Counted from the first letter of the stretch, positions 29,066-37,744 are shown. The stretch is DNA of 64,000 nt from Candidatus Ideonella esbjergensis (GCA_016710065.1 JADJLP010000010.1:62001-126000), one strand, 5' to 3'. The notes: generated from the letters alone by a model not told the origin. Numbers and translations: made by a program.

Positions 29066-29263
29066 ATGGACATCCTTTACCTGCTCATTCCACTGTCAGC
29101 CGTTCTGGTGCTGGCCATCATCGGCGTGTTTGGCTGGGCGCTGCACCGTGGTCAGTTTGACGATTTGGAGCGCGAGGGTGAGCGTATCTTGCAACAGGAG
29201 GCGACGACGATTGATACCGATCAAGCGTCTAGTCAGTCTGTTCAAAAACAATTCGGCGGTTAG
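29066..29263 (+). CDS. ccoS: cbb3-type cytochrome oxidase assembly protein CcoS
   Basis: A 65-residue protein that opens with MDILYLLIPLSAVLVLAIIGVFGWALHRGQFDDLEREGERIL, the typical single-helix CcoS N terminus with its conserved G-Q-F-D-D-L motif. It is needed for maturation of the cbb3 oxidase in other bacteria. It starts nine bases after ccoI. Its 3' end contains the FNR box that serves ccoN. Confidence 0.92.
   Translation: MDILYLLIPLSAVLVLAIIGVFGWALHRGQFDDLEREGERILQQEATTIDTDQASSQSVQKQFGG
29211..29252 (+). promoter_or_regulatory. FNR-activated promoter of ccoNOQP (perfect FNR box, class II spacing)
   Basis: TTGAT-ACCG-ATCAA at 29211-29224 matches the FNR/Anr consensus at all ten positions. 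A -10-like AACAAT lies at 29247-29252. A start about seven bases later, near 29259, would put the box centre (29217.5) at -41.5, the classic class II activation position. The site is inside the last codons of ccoS, 75 bases before the ccoN ATG, and an FNR-family gene lies in the same cluster. Confidence 0.85.
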
Positions 29264-29298
29264 GGTTTAGTGCGTTCCCAAATAGAAGGAGGCCTTTG

Positions 29299-30738
29299 AT
29301 GGCAACTAGTTCCGTGCCGGCTCAGCCGGTTTACACCGACTCCGTGGTGCGATGGTTCTCCGTCGCTGCCGTGGTGTACGGCATCGTGGGCATGTTGGTG
29401 GGCGTGATCATCGCCTCCCAGCTTGCCTGGCCAGAGCTGAACTTCGGTATCCCGTACATCACCTACGGTCGACTTCGTCCGTTGCACACCAATGCGGTGA
29501 TCTTCGCCTTCGGCGGCTGTGTGCTGTTCGCCACCAGCTACCACGTGGTGCAGCGCACCTGCCAAACGGCCTTGTTCCTGCCCAAGCTGGCTTGGTTCAC
29601 GTTCATCGGCTGGAACCTGATCATCGTTTCGGCGGTTGTCACCTTGCCTCTGGGTTTCACCACCGGCAAGGAGTACGCCGAACTTGAGTGGCCCATTGAC
29701 CTGGCCATTGCCGTGGTGTGGGTTGCCTACGCTGTGGTGTTCTTCGGTACGGTCGGCATTCGCAAGGTTCGCCACATTTACGTGGCAAACTGGTTCTTTG
29801 GCGCCTTCATCATCGCAGTGGCCCTGCTGCACATCGTCAACAGCGCTGAGGTTCCGGTCAGCCTGACCAAGAGCTACTCCGCCTACGCCGGCGTGCAAGA
29901 TGCAATGGTGCAATGGTGGTACGGCCACAACGCGGTAGGCTTCTTCCTGACCGCTGGCTTCCTGGGCATCATGTATTACTACATCCCCAAGCAAGCCGAG
30001 CGCCCGGTCTACTCGTATCGTTTGTCGATCGTGCACTTCTGGGCCCTGATCTTCACCTACATGTGGGCTGGCCCCCACCACCTGCACTACACCGCGCTGC
30101 CCGATTGGGCGCAGTCGGTGGGCATGGTGTTCTCGCTGGTGCTGCTGGCACCGAGCTGGGGCGGCATGATCAACGGCATCATGACCCTGTCGGGTGCCTG
30201 GCACAAGCTGCGCGACGACCCGATCCTGAAGTTCCTGATCGTGTCCCTGTCGTTCTATGGCATGTCGACCTTTGAAGGCCCGATGATGTCCATCAAGACC
30301 GTCAATGCCTTGTCGCACTACACCGACTGGACCGTCGGCCATGTGCACTCTGGCGCCCTGGGTTGGGTGGGCATGGTGTCGATCGGTGCGCTGTATCACC
30401 TGCTCCCGCGCATGTTTGGTCGCAAGGCCATGCACAGCACCCGCGCCATTGAACTGCACTTCTGGATCGCCACCATCGGCATCGTGCTCTACATCGCCGC
30501 CATGTGGATTGCCGGCGTGATGCAAGGTCTGATGTGGCGTGCGGTGAACCCGGACGGCACCTTGGTCTACAGCTTCGTTGAAAGCGTGAAGGCAACCTAT
30601 CCCTTCTACGTGATCCGTGTCCTGGGCGGTGTGCTTTATCTGACGGGCATGCTCATCATGGGCTGGAACATGGTCATGACCATGCTCAATGGCCGCGCTG
30701 TCACCACGCCGATTCCGGCCGTGGCTGCCCACGCCTGA
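29299..30738 (+). CDS. ccoN: cbb3-type cytochrome c oxidase subunit I
   Basis: A 479-residue, 12-helix heme-copper oxidase subunit holding the low-spin heme and the heme-CuB oxygen-reduction site. Conserved features include RPLHTNAVIFAFGGC, WWYGHNAVGFFLTAGFLG with the metal-ligand histidine, TYMWAGPHHLHYTALPDW and the YTDWTVGHVHSGALGWVG heme-ligand helix. A near-perfect ribosome-binding site GAAGGAGG (29285-29292) precedes the ATG. The enzyme has high oxygen affinity and is made at low oxygen. Confidence 0.97.
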   Translation: MATSSVPAQPVYTDSVVRWFSVAAVVYGIVGMLVGVIIASQLAWPELNFGIPYITYGRLRPLHTNAVIFAFGGCVLFATSYHVVQRTCQTALFLPKLAWFTFIGWNLIIVSAVVTLPLGFTTGKEYAELEWPIDLAIAVVWVAYAVVFFGTVGIRKVRHIYVANWFFGAFIIAVALLHIVNSAEVPVSLTKSYSAYAGVQDAMVQWWYGHNAVGFFLTAGFLGIMYYYIPKQAERPVYSYRLSIVHFWALIFTYMWAGPHHLHYTALPDWAQSVGMVFSLVLLAPSWGGMINGIMTLSGAWHKLRDDPILKFLIVSLSFYGMSTFEGPMMSIKTVNALSHYTDWTVGHVHSGALGWVGMVSIGALYHLLPRMFGRKAMHSTRAIELHFWIATIGIVLYIAAMWIAGVMQGLMWRAVNPDGTLVYSFVESVKATYPFYVIRVLGGVLYLTGMLIMGWNMVMTMLNGRAVTTPIPAVAAHA

Positions 30739-30762
30739 ACAGCCGAGAAGGAGAAAATCAAC

Positions 30763-31383
30763 ATGGCTAGCAATCACACGCCCACCGGTCACGAGAAGAT
30801 CGAGACCAGCAACTTCCTGATGATCGTGCTGATCCTGATCACAGTCGCCTTTGGCGGCTTGGTCGAGATCGTGCCGCTCTTCTTCCAGAAGTCCACCACC
30901 CAACCTGTGGAAGGCCTCAAGCCCTACACCGCGCTGCAACTGGCCGGACGCGACGTCTACATTCGTGAGGGCTGCTACAACTGCCACTCGCAGATGGTGC
31001 GTCCGTTCCGTGCCGAGACGCTCCGCTACGGCCCCTATTCAGTGGCCGGCGAATTCGTCTATGACCATCCGTTCCAGTGGGGCAGTAAGCGCACTGGCCC
31101 CGACCTGCACCGTGTGGGTGGCCGCTACAGCGACGAATGGCACCGTGTTCACCTGAACAACCCGCGTGATGTGGTGCCCGAGTCGAACATGCCTGCTTAC
31201 CCCTGGCTCACAAGTGCACAGGTGAACCCGGCCGACATGGCGCCCAAGATGAAGGCGTTACGTATGGTGGGTGTGCCCTATACCGATGACGAAATCGCCA
31301 AGGCTGGCGAAGAAGTCAAGGGCAAGGCGGAAATTGAAGCCGTCATCGCCTACCTGCAGGTCCTGGGCACCGCCCGCAAGTGA
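30763..31383 (+). CDS. ccoO: cbb3-type cytochrome c oxidase subunit II
   Basis: A 206-residue membrane-anchored monoheme c-type cytochrome. The N-terminal anchor is about residues 15-40 (FLMIVLILITVAFGGLVEIVPLFF). The heme-binding site is REGCYNCHSQMVRPF (CxxCH), with the axial methionine downstream in PESNMPAYPWL. It lies 24 bases after ccoN behind a GAGAAGGAG ribosome-binding site. Confidence 0.97.
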   Translation: MASNHTPTGHEKIETSNFLMIVLILITVAFGGLVEIVPLFFQKSTTQPVEGLKPYTALQLAGRDVYIREGCYNCHSQMVRPFRAETLRYGPYSVAGEFVYDHPFQWGSKRTGPDLHRVGGRYSDEWHRVHLNNPRDVVPESNMPAYPWLTSAQVNPADMAPKMKALRMVGVPYTDDEIAKAGEEVKGKAEIEAVIAYLQVLGTARK

Positions 31384-31400
31384 CCGGTCAGGAGCAAGTC

Positions 31401-31577
31401 ATGGAAATGGATATCAACGTCTTGCGCAGCGTCATCACCCTGGTGTCGCTGGCCATGTTCATTGGTTTGATAGTCTGGACCTGGAACAGACGTCAAAAGC
31501 GTGGCTTTGACGAAGCCGCGCAGTTGCCGTTCCTGGACGACGATCAGGTCGAATCCACGACTTCCCCCCGGAAATGA
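31401..31577 (+). CDS. ccoQ: cbb3-type cytochrome oxidase subunit CcoQ
   Basis: A 58-residue single-helix subunit (VITLVSLAMFIGLIVWTWNRRQKRGFDEAA) that stabilises the oxidase in other bacteria. AGGAG lies eight bases before the ATG at 31401; the frame opens slightly earlier at 31380, overlapping the ccoO end. Its position between ccoO and ccoP and the FDEAA-LPF-DD tail pattern are typical. Confidence 0.93.
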   Translation: MEMDINVLRSVITLVSLAMFIGLIVWTWNRRQKRGFDEAAQLPFLDDDQVESTTSPRK

Positions 31578-31623
31578 TGTGTACGGAGCGGCTGCGGCCG
31601 CTCCCGAACCACTGGAGCAAACA

Positions 31624-32541
31624 ATGAGTGATTTTTTCAACAGCGGATGGTCGTTGTATGTCGCGGGCATCACGATCGCTGGACTGATTTTCTGCCTTGT
31701 GTTGTTGGTGATTGCCAGCAAGAGGCAGGTGATGGCCAATGACAACAGCACGGGCCACATTTGGGACGAGGACCTGAAGGAGATGAACAACCCGCTGCCG
31801 CGCTGGTGGATGGGTTTGTTCGTCCTGACGGTGATCTTTGCGGCAATCTATCTCGCCATGTACCCAGGCCTGGGCTCGAACGAGGGCACGCTGAAATGGT
31901 CTGCCACCGGTCAGTGGCAGACGGAACAAGCCAAGGCGGCCGAGACCATGGCACCGGTGTACGCTGCGTTCAAGGAGCTTCCCGCTCAGGAACTGGCCAA
32001 GAACCCGCAAGCCATGGCCATTGGCGAGCGCTTGTTCGTCAACAATTGTGCCCAGTGCCATGGTGCTGATGCGCGTGGTAGCAAGGGCTTTCCGAACCTG
32101 GCCGACACCGACTGGATGGGCGGCGACGGCAGCCCGGAGTACATTCAGAAGACCATCGCAGAAGGCCGTACAGGCGTGATGCCCCCGATGGCCGCTGCCG
32201 TGGGAACGGCCGAGGATGTGCGCGCCGTTGCCAACTATGTGTTGAGTCTGTCTGGCAGCCCGCACAACTCCGTGGCCGCTCAGCTGGGTAAGCCCAAGTT
32301 TGCAGCCTGCGCCGCTTGCCATGGTGCTGAAGGCAAAGGCACACCGGCTCTGGGCGCCCCCAACCTGACCGACAAGATCTGGCTGCACGGCTGGGGCGAA
32401 GACGCCGTCCTGGCCATGGTCAATGGCGGCAAACAGAACGTCATGCCTGCGCAAGGCGCACGATTTACGCCCGAGCAGTTGAAGGTGCTGACGGCCTACG
32501 TCTGGAATTTGTCCCAGAGCACGAAGGTCGCTGCGCAGTAA
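31624..32541 (+). CDS. ccoP: cbb3-type cytochrome c oxidase subunit III
   Basis: A 305-residue diheme c-type cytochrome. It has an N-terminal anchor (SLYVAGITIAGLIFCLVLLVI), the GHIWDEDLKEMNNPLPRWW segment typical of CcoP, a second helix, and two periplasmic heme motifs, CAQCHG and CAACHG. It passes electrons from soluble cytochrome c to CcoO and CcoN. The ATG at 31624 has GGAGCAA upstream; an earlier in-frame start would overlap ccoQ. Confidence 0.97.
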   Translation: MSDFFNSGWSLYVAGITIAGLIFCLVLLVIASKRQVMANDNSTGHIWDEDLKEMNNPLPRWWMGLFVLTVIFAAIYLAMYPGLGSNEGTLKWSATGQWQTEQAKAAETMAPVYAAFKELPAQELAKNPQAMAIGERLFVNNCAQCHGADARGSKGFPNLADTDWMGGDGSPEYIQKTIAEGRTGVMPPMAAAVGTAEDVRAVANYVLSLSGSPHNSVAAQLGKPKFAACAACHGAEGKGTPALGAPNLTDKIWLHGWGEDAVLAMVNGGKQNVMPAQGARFTPEQLKVLTAYVWNLSQSTKVAAQ

Positions 32542-32556
32542 GGCAGAATCGGTTTG

Positions 32557-34029
32557 ATGAGCGATACCCCCACCCCTATCCAAGCCGCCACCTCCATCGA
32601 CATCAACTCGCCGGAGGACAGCGACAGTGTCGCGGCGGTGGTATCGCTCTACCAGAAGCAGAAGAAAATCTACGCACGGGCCGTCACCGGCCTGTTTGCA
32701 ACCTGGCGCTGGGGGCTCGTATGGGCCACCCAGCTTCTTTTTTATGGCCTGCCCTGGTTGATGTGGAACGACCGCCAGGCCATCTTGTTTGACCTGGGTA
32801 GCCGACGCTTCTACATCTTCGGCCTGGTTCTCTACCCCCAGGACTTCATCTACCTCACAGGGCTGCTGATCATCTCGGCATACTCCCTGTTCCTGTTCAC
32901 CGCCGTGGCAGGGCGGCTGTGGTGTGGCTATGCGTGCCCACAGACGGTTTACACCGAGATCTACATGTGGTTCGAGCGCAAGCTCGAAGGTGACCGCGCC
33001 AAACGCATGCAGCTTGATGATGGCCCCTGGAGCTTCAACAAGGTCTGGCGCAAGGGCTCCAAGCAAGCGGTCTGGATCTTGTTCGGGTTGGTGACGGGTT
33101 TCACATTCGTCGGCTACTTCACCCCCATACGCTTGCTGACCTCAGAGGCAATCAACCTGGGCTTCGGTCCCTGGGAGTGGTTCTGGGTGTTGTTCTATGG
33201 CTTTGCCACCTACGGCAACGCGGGCTACATGCGCGAGCAGCTCTGCAAGTACCTGTGCCCCTATGCCCGCTTCCAGAGCGTGATGTTCGACAAGGACACG
33301 CTGATCATCAGCTACGACACAGAACGGGGCGAGCCGCGTGGTGCACGCTCCAAGAAGGCGGATCCAGCCAAACTGGGTCTGGGCGCCTGTGTGGACTGCA
33401 ATCTGTGCGTGCACGTCTGCCCCACGGGCATCGACATTCGCAAGGGCCTGCAATACGAATGCATCGGCTGCGCAGCTTGTGTGGATGTCTGCGACGGCAT
33501 CATGGACAAGATGGGATATGACAGAGGCTTGGTCCGATATGCCACCCAGAACGGCTTGGCCAAACACCTTGATCGCAGCGAGATGATCCGACGCATCTTG
33601 CGTCCGCGTGTGTTGGTCTACACGGGCATCCTGATCCTCATCGTGACAGCATTTTCGCTCAGCATTGCGCTGCGGGATCCTTTTCGGGTGGACGTGGTGC
33701 GTGACCGCGCATCGCTGGCACGCATCGTGGAAGATGGCCGGGTCGAAAACGTCTATCGCTTGCAGGTGATGAACTCCGCCGAAAAGCCACAGCGCTACAA
33801 GATCCAAGTGAACGGCTTGCCATCCATCCTGATTGCCAACCCCTCGGAGGTGCAAGTAGGCCCCGCCGAGGCGCACTGGGTGACCTTGGCAGTTCAGGTA
33901 CCCTTTGAGGTGGCACAGCAGGCAGGCGCGGGGGCACATGTGATCCACTTTGAGATTGAACGAATGGCCTCGGATGCGTCGCCTGCAGTCAAACTCAGCG
34001 AGAAATCAACCTTCCTAGTCCCGCGTTGA
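32557..34029 (+). CDS. ccoG: cbb3 oxidase maturation ferredoxin-like protein CcoG/RdxA
   Basis: A 490-residue membrane protein with several N-terminal helices, the FxxRxWCGYACPQTVYTE cysteine motif, and two [4Fe-4S] motifs (CVDCNLCVHVCPTGIDI, CIGCAACVDVCD). A periplasmic immunoglobulin-like C-terminal domain follows. In related bacteria it acts as a cupric reductase in CuB assembly. It begins 15 bases after ccoP. Confidence 0.94.
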   Translation: MSDTPTPIQAATSIDINSPEDSDSVAAVVSLYQKQKKIYARAVTGLFATWRWGLVWATQLLFYGLPWLMWNDRQAILFDLGSRRFYIFGLVLYPQDFIYLTGLLIISAYSLFLFTAVAGRLWCGYACPQTVYTEIYMWFERKLEGDRAKRMQLDDGPWSFNKVWRKGSKQAVWILFGLVTGFTFVGYFTPIRLLTSEAINLGFGPWEWFWVLFYGFATYGNAGYMREQLCKYLCPYARFQSVMFDKDTLIISYDTERGEPRGARSKKADPAKLGLGACVDCNLCVHVCPTGIDIRKGLQYECIGCAACVDVCDGIMDKMGYDRGLVRYATQNGLAKHLDRSEMIRRILRPRVLVYTGILILIVTAFSLSIALRDPFRVDVVRDRASLARIVEDGRVENVYRLQVMNSAEKPQRYKIQVNGLPSILIANPSEVQVGPAEAHWVTLAVQVPFEVAQQAGAGAHVIHFEIERMASDASPAVKLSEKSTFLVPR

Positions 34030-34051
34030 ATTCGGGCAGAAAGCGCTCCTC

Positions 34052-34327
34052 ATGACATTCGCCAACACACCACATAGTTCAGCGAGCTCGGCCGAACTGC
34101 CGAAGCCGGCACCTTGGTGGACACATCGCATGCTTTGGCTGGTCATCGGAGGCCCGGCGACGGTTGTGGTTGCCAGTCTCGTAACGGGTTACATCGCCAT
34201 GCGCGGTCAGGATCCGGTGCTGATGCGCGAGGAGGTGCCGGACACTTCTGCCACAGCGAAGGGGGCGGCGGAGTCCATGACGCCGGCAGTGCAGGCCCGC
34301 AACCATGCGGCAACCGCGAAGCCTTGA
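34052..34327 (+). CDS. ccoH: FixH/CcoH-like cbb3 oxidase accessory protein
   Basis: A 91-residue protein with one membrane helix (WLVIGGPATVVVASLVTGYIA) preceded by PAPWWTHRM and followed by RGQDPVLMREE, the layout of the short FixH-like proteins that follow ccoG in Comamonadaceae. It lacks the longer periplasmic domain of classical FixH, so the assignment rests mostly on context. It is the last gene of the ccoNOQPGH transcript, before a strong terminator. Confidence 0.78.
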   Translation: MTFANTPHSSASSAELPKPAPWWTHRMLWLVIGGPATVVVASLVTGYIAMRGQDPVLMREEVPDTSATAKGAAESMTPAVQARNHAATAKP

Positions 34328-34336
34328 CCCGTTCCG

Positions 34337-34374
34337 AATTGAAAAGGGCTGCCTATCGGCAGCCCTTTTCAATT
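34337..34374. terminator. Strong bidirectional terminator between ccoH and fnr
   Basis: A perfect 17-bp stem from AATTGAAAAGGGCTGCC (34337-34353) with a TATC loop and its exact complement ending at 34374. A/T flanks give T-rich ends on both strands. It separates the convergent ccoH and fnr genes. Confidence 0.92.
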
Positions 34375-34390
34375 GCAGGCGCCAAGTGAA

Positions 34391-35134
34391 TTAGCAGGCT
34401 GCGCCGTTCACCATTAGCTGCAAACCGGCCTGATCCACGATGCGGATCTGGCGCTGTTTCACCTCCAGCAGGCCGTCTTCCTGGAATTTGGAGAAGGTGC
34501 GGCTGACCGTCTCCAATTTCAGGCCAAGGTAGCTGCCGATCTCTTCCCGCGTCATCCGCAAGATCAGCGATGAGGCAGAGAAGCCGCGCGCCTGAAGGCG
34601 CTGGGTGAGGTTCAACAAAAATGCCGCAAGACGCTCCTCGGCACGCATGCTGCCGAGCAGCAACATGACGCCATGGTCACGCACAATCTCGCGGCTCATG
34701 ATCTTGTGGAACTGGTGCTGCAAGTCGGTGAACTCCCGAGACAGGTCTTCAAGCTGGCTGTAAGGGATGACGCAGACCTGTGAGTCTTCCAAGGCAACTG
34801 CATCGCAGGAATGGCGGTCATTGCTGATACCGTCCAAACCCAGCAACTCGCCGGCCATTTGGAATCCAGTCACCTGGTCGCGCCCGTCCTCTGACGAAAC
34901 ACAGGTCTTGAAGAAACCCGTGCGCACGGCGTAAAGGGATTGGAATGCGTCGCCAGATCGAAACAAGGTGTCTCCGCGAGACACGCTGCGACGTGTGGCG
35001 ACAAGGGAATCCAGCCTTTCCAGATCCGGGCGAGCCAACCCAACAGGCAAACACAGCTCGCGCAAGTTGCAACTGGAGCAGGCGACCTTGAAGGTGTCGG
35101 GCTTGACGTGCAGCGATTCGGTCATGGCACTCAT
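34391..35134 (-). CDS. fnr: FNR-family oxygen-sensing transcriptional regulator
   Basis: A 247-residue Crp/Fnr regulator. Three N-terminal cysteines (CSSCNLRELC, C-x2-C-x5-C) and a fourth in FFKTCVSSEDGR match the four [4Fe-4S] ligands of E. coli FNR, so it should be active only without oxygen. The cyclic-nucleotide-binding-like barrel and dimer helix follow. The recognition helix reads ETVSRTFSKFQ, the E-xx-S-R pattern that reads TTGAT half-sites. Starts at 35134 or 35125 are both possible; AAGGA lies just upstream. Perfect and near-perfect FNR boxes are present upstream of ccoN and hemN. Confidence 0.95.
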   Translation of the reverse strand: MSAMTESLHVKPDTFKVACSSCNLRELCLPVGLARPDLERLDSLVATRRSVSRGDTLFRSGDAFQSLYAVRTGFFKTCVSSEDGRDQVTGFQMAGELLGLDGISNDRHSCDAVALEDSQVCVIPYSQLEDLSREFTDLQHQFHKIMSREIVRDHGVMLLLGSMRAEERLAAFLLNLTQRLQARGFSASSLILRMTREEIGSYLGLKLETVSRTFSKFQEDGLLEVKQRQIRIVDQAGLQLMVNGAAC

Positions 35135-35247
35135 TATCCTTCGGGACATGCCCCCGGTTGGCGGGCCATTGCTTGGAGCGTCGCAGGATTGAAACATATC
35201 CATCCTCAATGTTCGGGGCGCTCTTCTTTACTGACGCTGACTCTATC

Positions 35248-35261
35248 TTGAGGCATATCAA
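35248..35261. promoter_or_regulatory. FNR box in the fnr-hemN intergenic region
   Basis: TTGAG-GCAT-ATCAA matches the FNR consensus at nine of ten positions. It lies 33 bases before the hemN ATG at 35295 and 113 bases before the fnr ATG, so it may control both. For hemN, class II spacing would put the transcript start at or next to the ATG; either the message has almost no leader or the true start codon is further in. Confidence 0.75.
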
Positions 35262-35294
35262 GTCTGCAAGGGCGAGCTTTGGCACCATCGCACC

Positions 35295-36704
35295 ATGGCA
35301 ATCACCACCTCCGCTCCCGAAGTCCAACTCCCCGTGGACATGCTGCGTCGATTTGACGTTCCCGGGCCGCGCTACACCTCCTACCCCACGGCTGACCGCT
35401 TTGTGGAGGCATTCTCCGAGCAAGACTACATCGGGGCCCTCCAGCAGCGTGCGCAGGGCGCTCAGGTCGGCGGCCCGCAGGCGTTGTCTCTGTACGTACA
35501 TATCCCATTTTGTGAGTCGGTCTGTTACTACTGCGCCTGCAACAAGGTCATCACCAAACACCACGAGCGCTCAAGCGAGTACTTGGACGTGCTGGAGGCT
35601 GAGATCGAGTTGCACCGTGCTGTTCTTGGCTCCCAGCAGGCCGTTTCGCAGTTGCACTTCGGCGGCGGCTCACCCACCTTCCTCACCGATGAGGAGCTGA
35701 CCCGCCTGATGCGCGCCCTGCAAGGGGCGTTCAAGTTGACTTCGGGTGCGGAAGTCTCGATCGAGGTCGATCCTCGCACGGCCTCTCCTGCCCGTTTGGC
35801 TCATCTGCGCAGCATCGGGTTCAACCGGATCAGCTTCGGCGTTCAAGACTTTGACCCGGATGTGCAGAAGGCGGTGCACCGAGTCCAGTCTTACGAGAGC
35901 GTGCGCGATTTGATGCAGGCGGCCAGAGAACAGGGCTACGAGTCCATCAATGCCGACCTGATCTATGGTCTGCCCCAACAAACGCCCGAATCGTTCGCGC
36001 GCACCATTGCGCAGGTCAGCGAATTGCGCCCCGACCGGATCGCCCTGTACTCCTATGCGCATTTGCCACAGCGGTTCAAACCACAGCGTCGCATTGATGC
36101 CGCCCAATTGCCGCCGCCCGAACACCGGATTGCCATGTTGTCAGGGGCCATCGCGGGTTTCCTGAGCCACGGCTATGCCTATATCGGCATGGACCATTTC
36201 GCACTGTCAGGTGATTCGCTGGCCGCAGCCAAGCGCCAGGGGCGTCTGCACCGCAATTTTCAGGGTTACAGCACCCAACCCGACTGCGACTTGATCGGGC
36301 TGGGTGTTTCGTCCATCGGGCGCATGGGCGCCACCTACAGCCAGAATGCCAAAACCTTGCCCGAGTACTACGACGCGATTCGGCAAGGCCATTTCCCCAT
36401 CGTGCGCGGCTTGGCACTCACCCGTGACGATTTGTTGCGCCGTGCAGTCATCATGGCCATCATGTGCCAGGGGCGGCTGGAGTTCGAGTCGGTCGAGTTG
36501 GCGCACCTGATCAAGGTGCAAGACTACTTCAAGGCCGAGTTGGAGTTGCTCAAGCCCTACGTCGAAATGGGCCTGGCCACGGTGACGAGCGACGCCGTAC
36601 AAGTCACGGCGCAAGGTTGGTTCTTCGTTCGTGCCATCGCCATGGTGTTTGACCGTCACCTGCAGGCCGACAAGGTTCGCGAGCGCTTTTCGCGCATCAT
36701 CTGA
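35295..36704 (+). CDS. hemN: Oxygen-independent coproporphyrinogen III dehydrogenase
   Basis: A 469-residue radical SAM enzyme. The [4Fe-4S] motif is CESVCYYCAC (CxxxCxxC plus an extra Cys), preceded by YVHIPF. HFGGGSPTFL, GFNRISFGVQDFDP and INADLIYGLPQQT are further family landmarks. It makes protoporphyrinogen IX without oxygen, supplying heme for cytochromes when oxygen is scarce. The N terminus DVPGPRYTSYPTADRF is typical; an ATG at 35340 is an alternative start. Confidence 0.96.
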   Translation: MAITTSAPEVQLPVDMLRRFDVPGPRYTSYPTADRFVEAFSEQDYIGALQQRAQGAQVGGPQALSLYVHIPFCESVCYYCACNKVITKHHERSSEYLDVLEAEIELHRAVLGSQQAVSQLHFGGGSPTFLTDEELTRLMRALQGAFKLTSGAEVSIEVDPRTASPARLAHLRSIGFNRISFGVQDFDPDVQKAVHRVQSYESVRDLMQAAREQGYESINADLIYGLPQQTPESFARTIAQVSELRPDRIALYSYAHLPQRFKPQRRIDAAQLPPPEHRIAMLSGAIAGFLSHGYAYIGMDHFALSGDSLAAAKRQGRLHRNFQGYSTQPDCDLIGLGVSSIGRMGATYSQNAKTLPEYYDAIRQGHFPIVRGLALTRDDLLRRAVIMAIMCQGRLEFESVELAHLIKVQDYFKAELELLKPYVEMGLATVTSDAVQVTAQGWFFVRAIAMVFDRHLQADKVRERFSRII

Positions 36705-36706
36705 GG

Positions 36707-37411
36707 GTGGACTTCACCCTTGTTCTCAGCGCCTTGTTGATGGGGCTGGCCGGATCCGTGCACTGCGTGGCCATGTGCGGCGCGCCCAGCGCTGCCGTGG
36801 TGCGCAGTTGTGCAGGTGCCCGGCCCTGGGGAAGCCGATTGGGGTTTCTGGCCGGCAGACTGGTTGGATACACCCTCGCGGGTGGCTTGGTGGCCAGCAG
36901 CGTGGCAGTACTGGCGCAACTCGGTCAGTGGAGTCCGGCCCTGCGTCCTCTGTGGACGATGGCGCATCTGGCGGCGTTGGTGCTGGGCCTGTGGCTGCTG
37001 TGGCAGGGGCGACAACCGGCCTGGATGGACAACCTGGGACGGGAAGGAGCCCGCCCCAACAATGATCATGGCACCTGGCAGCGAGTGCGAGGCCCGGTGC
37101 GCGCCGTCGGCATAGGCTCACTGTGGGTGGCGTGGCCATGTGGCTTGCTGCAATCTGCGTTGATGGTGGCGGCTCTGGCCAATTCACCCACCAGTGGTGC
37201 CCTGGTGATGGCAGCCTTCGCGCTCGCATCCTCCCCCGCCTTGGGGCTGGCGCCTGCCTTGTGGCTCAAGTTGGTGTCGGGTGACGCCGGCCGGGGCAAT
37301 CGCATCACGACCTGGATTACCCGGTTGTCTGGCGCGGCGTTGGCTGCGGCAGCGGCGTGGGCACTAGGTCATGATCTGTGGGTTCGCATAGCCGCCTATT
37401 GCTTCTCCTAA
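36707..37411 (+). CDS. TauE/SafE-like (COG2836-type) membrane protein of the cbb3 cluster
   Basis: A 234-residue protein with about six membrane helices. Its start (LSALLMGLAGSVHCVAMCGAPSAAVV) is the H-C-x-x-M-C-G signature of a membrane family commonly found beside cco and hemN genes, and suspected in copper handling or cytochrome assembly rather than sulfite export. It begins with GTG two bases after the hemN stop, so it is cotranscribed with hemN and presumably shares FNR control. Confidence 0.75.
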   Translation: MDFTLVLSALLMGLAGSVHCVAMCGAPSAAVVRSCAGARPWGSRLGFLAGRLVGYTLAGGLVASSVAVLAQLGQWSPALRPLWTMAHLAALVLGLWLLWQGRQPAWMDNLGREGARPNNDHGTWQRVRGPVRAVGIGSLWVAWPCGLLQSALMVAALANSPTSGALVMAAFALASSPALGLAPALWLKLVSGDAGRGNRITTWITRLSGAALAAAAAWALGHDLWVRIAAYCFS

Positions 37412-37468
37412 GGGCGCTACACGATAGGCACCGGCACGCGGGGCCAATCTCTCGGGAATCGCTAACGA

Positions 37469-37744
37469 TCAGGCGGGGTCTCTGGTGCCGCTCTCTGACG
37501 CCTCGCCTGCAACCACGGGAACCGCCACCCCTGCCGCATCAACGGGCTGTATGTTCTGGGCCAGATCGCCTTTCGGGCCCTTGGTCAGTTCGAAGGCCAC
37601 GCGGCTGCCCTGTTTGAGGGTGCGAAACCCATCCATCTGAATCGCACTGAAATGGGCAAACACATCGCTGCCACCGCCTTCGGGCTCAATGAAGCCGAAT
37701 CCCTTCGCATCATTGAACCACTTCACCGTCCCGAAAAATTGCAT
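37469..37744 (-). CDS. Cold-shock domain protein
   Basis: A 91-residue protein. The first 67 residues form a cold-shock domain with RNP1 KGFGFIE and RNP2 DVFAHFS. The remaining tail is Ala/Val/Glu-rich and not part of the fold. These proteins bind single-stranded RNA or DNA as chaperones. AGGAGG lies upstream of the ATG. The 217 bases between it and clpS contain both divergent promoters but no gene. Confidence 0.93.
   Translation of the reverse strand: MQFFGTVKWFNDAKGFGFIEPEGGGSDVFAHFSAIQMDGFRTLKQGSRVAFELTKGPKGDLAQNIQPVDAAGVAVPVVAGEASESGTRDPA

Noticed and set aside
29260..30987. A 575-residue open frame antisense to ccoN and ccoO
   Set aside because: The sense strand encodes unmistakable oxidase subunits with ribosome-binding sites; the antisense frame is His/Asp/Gly-rich with no domain.
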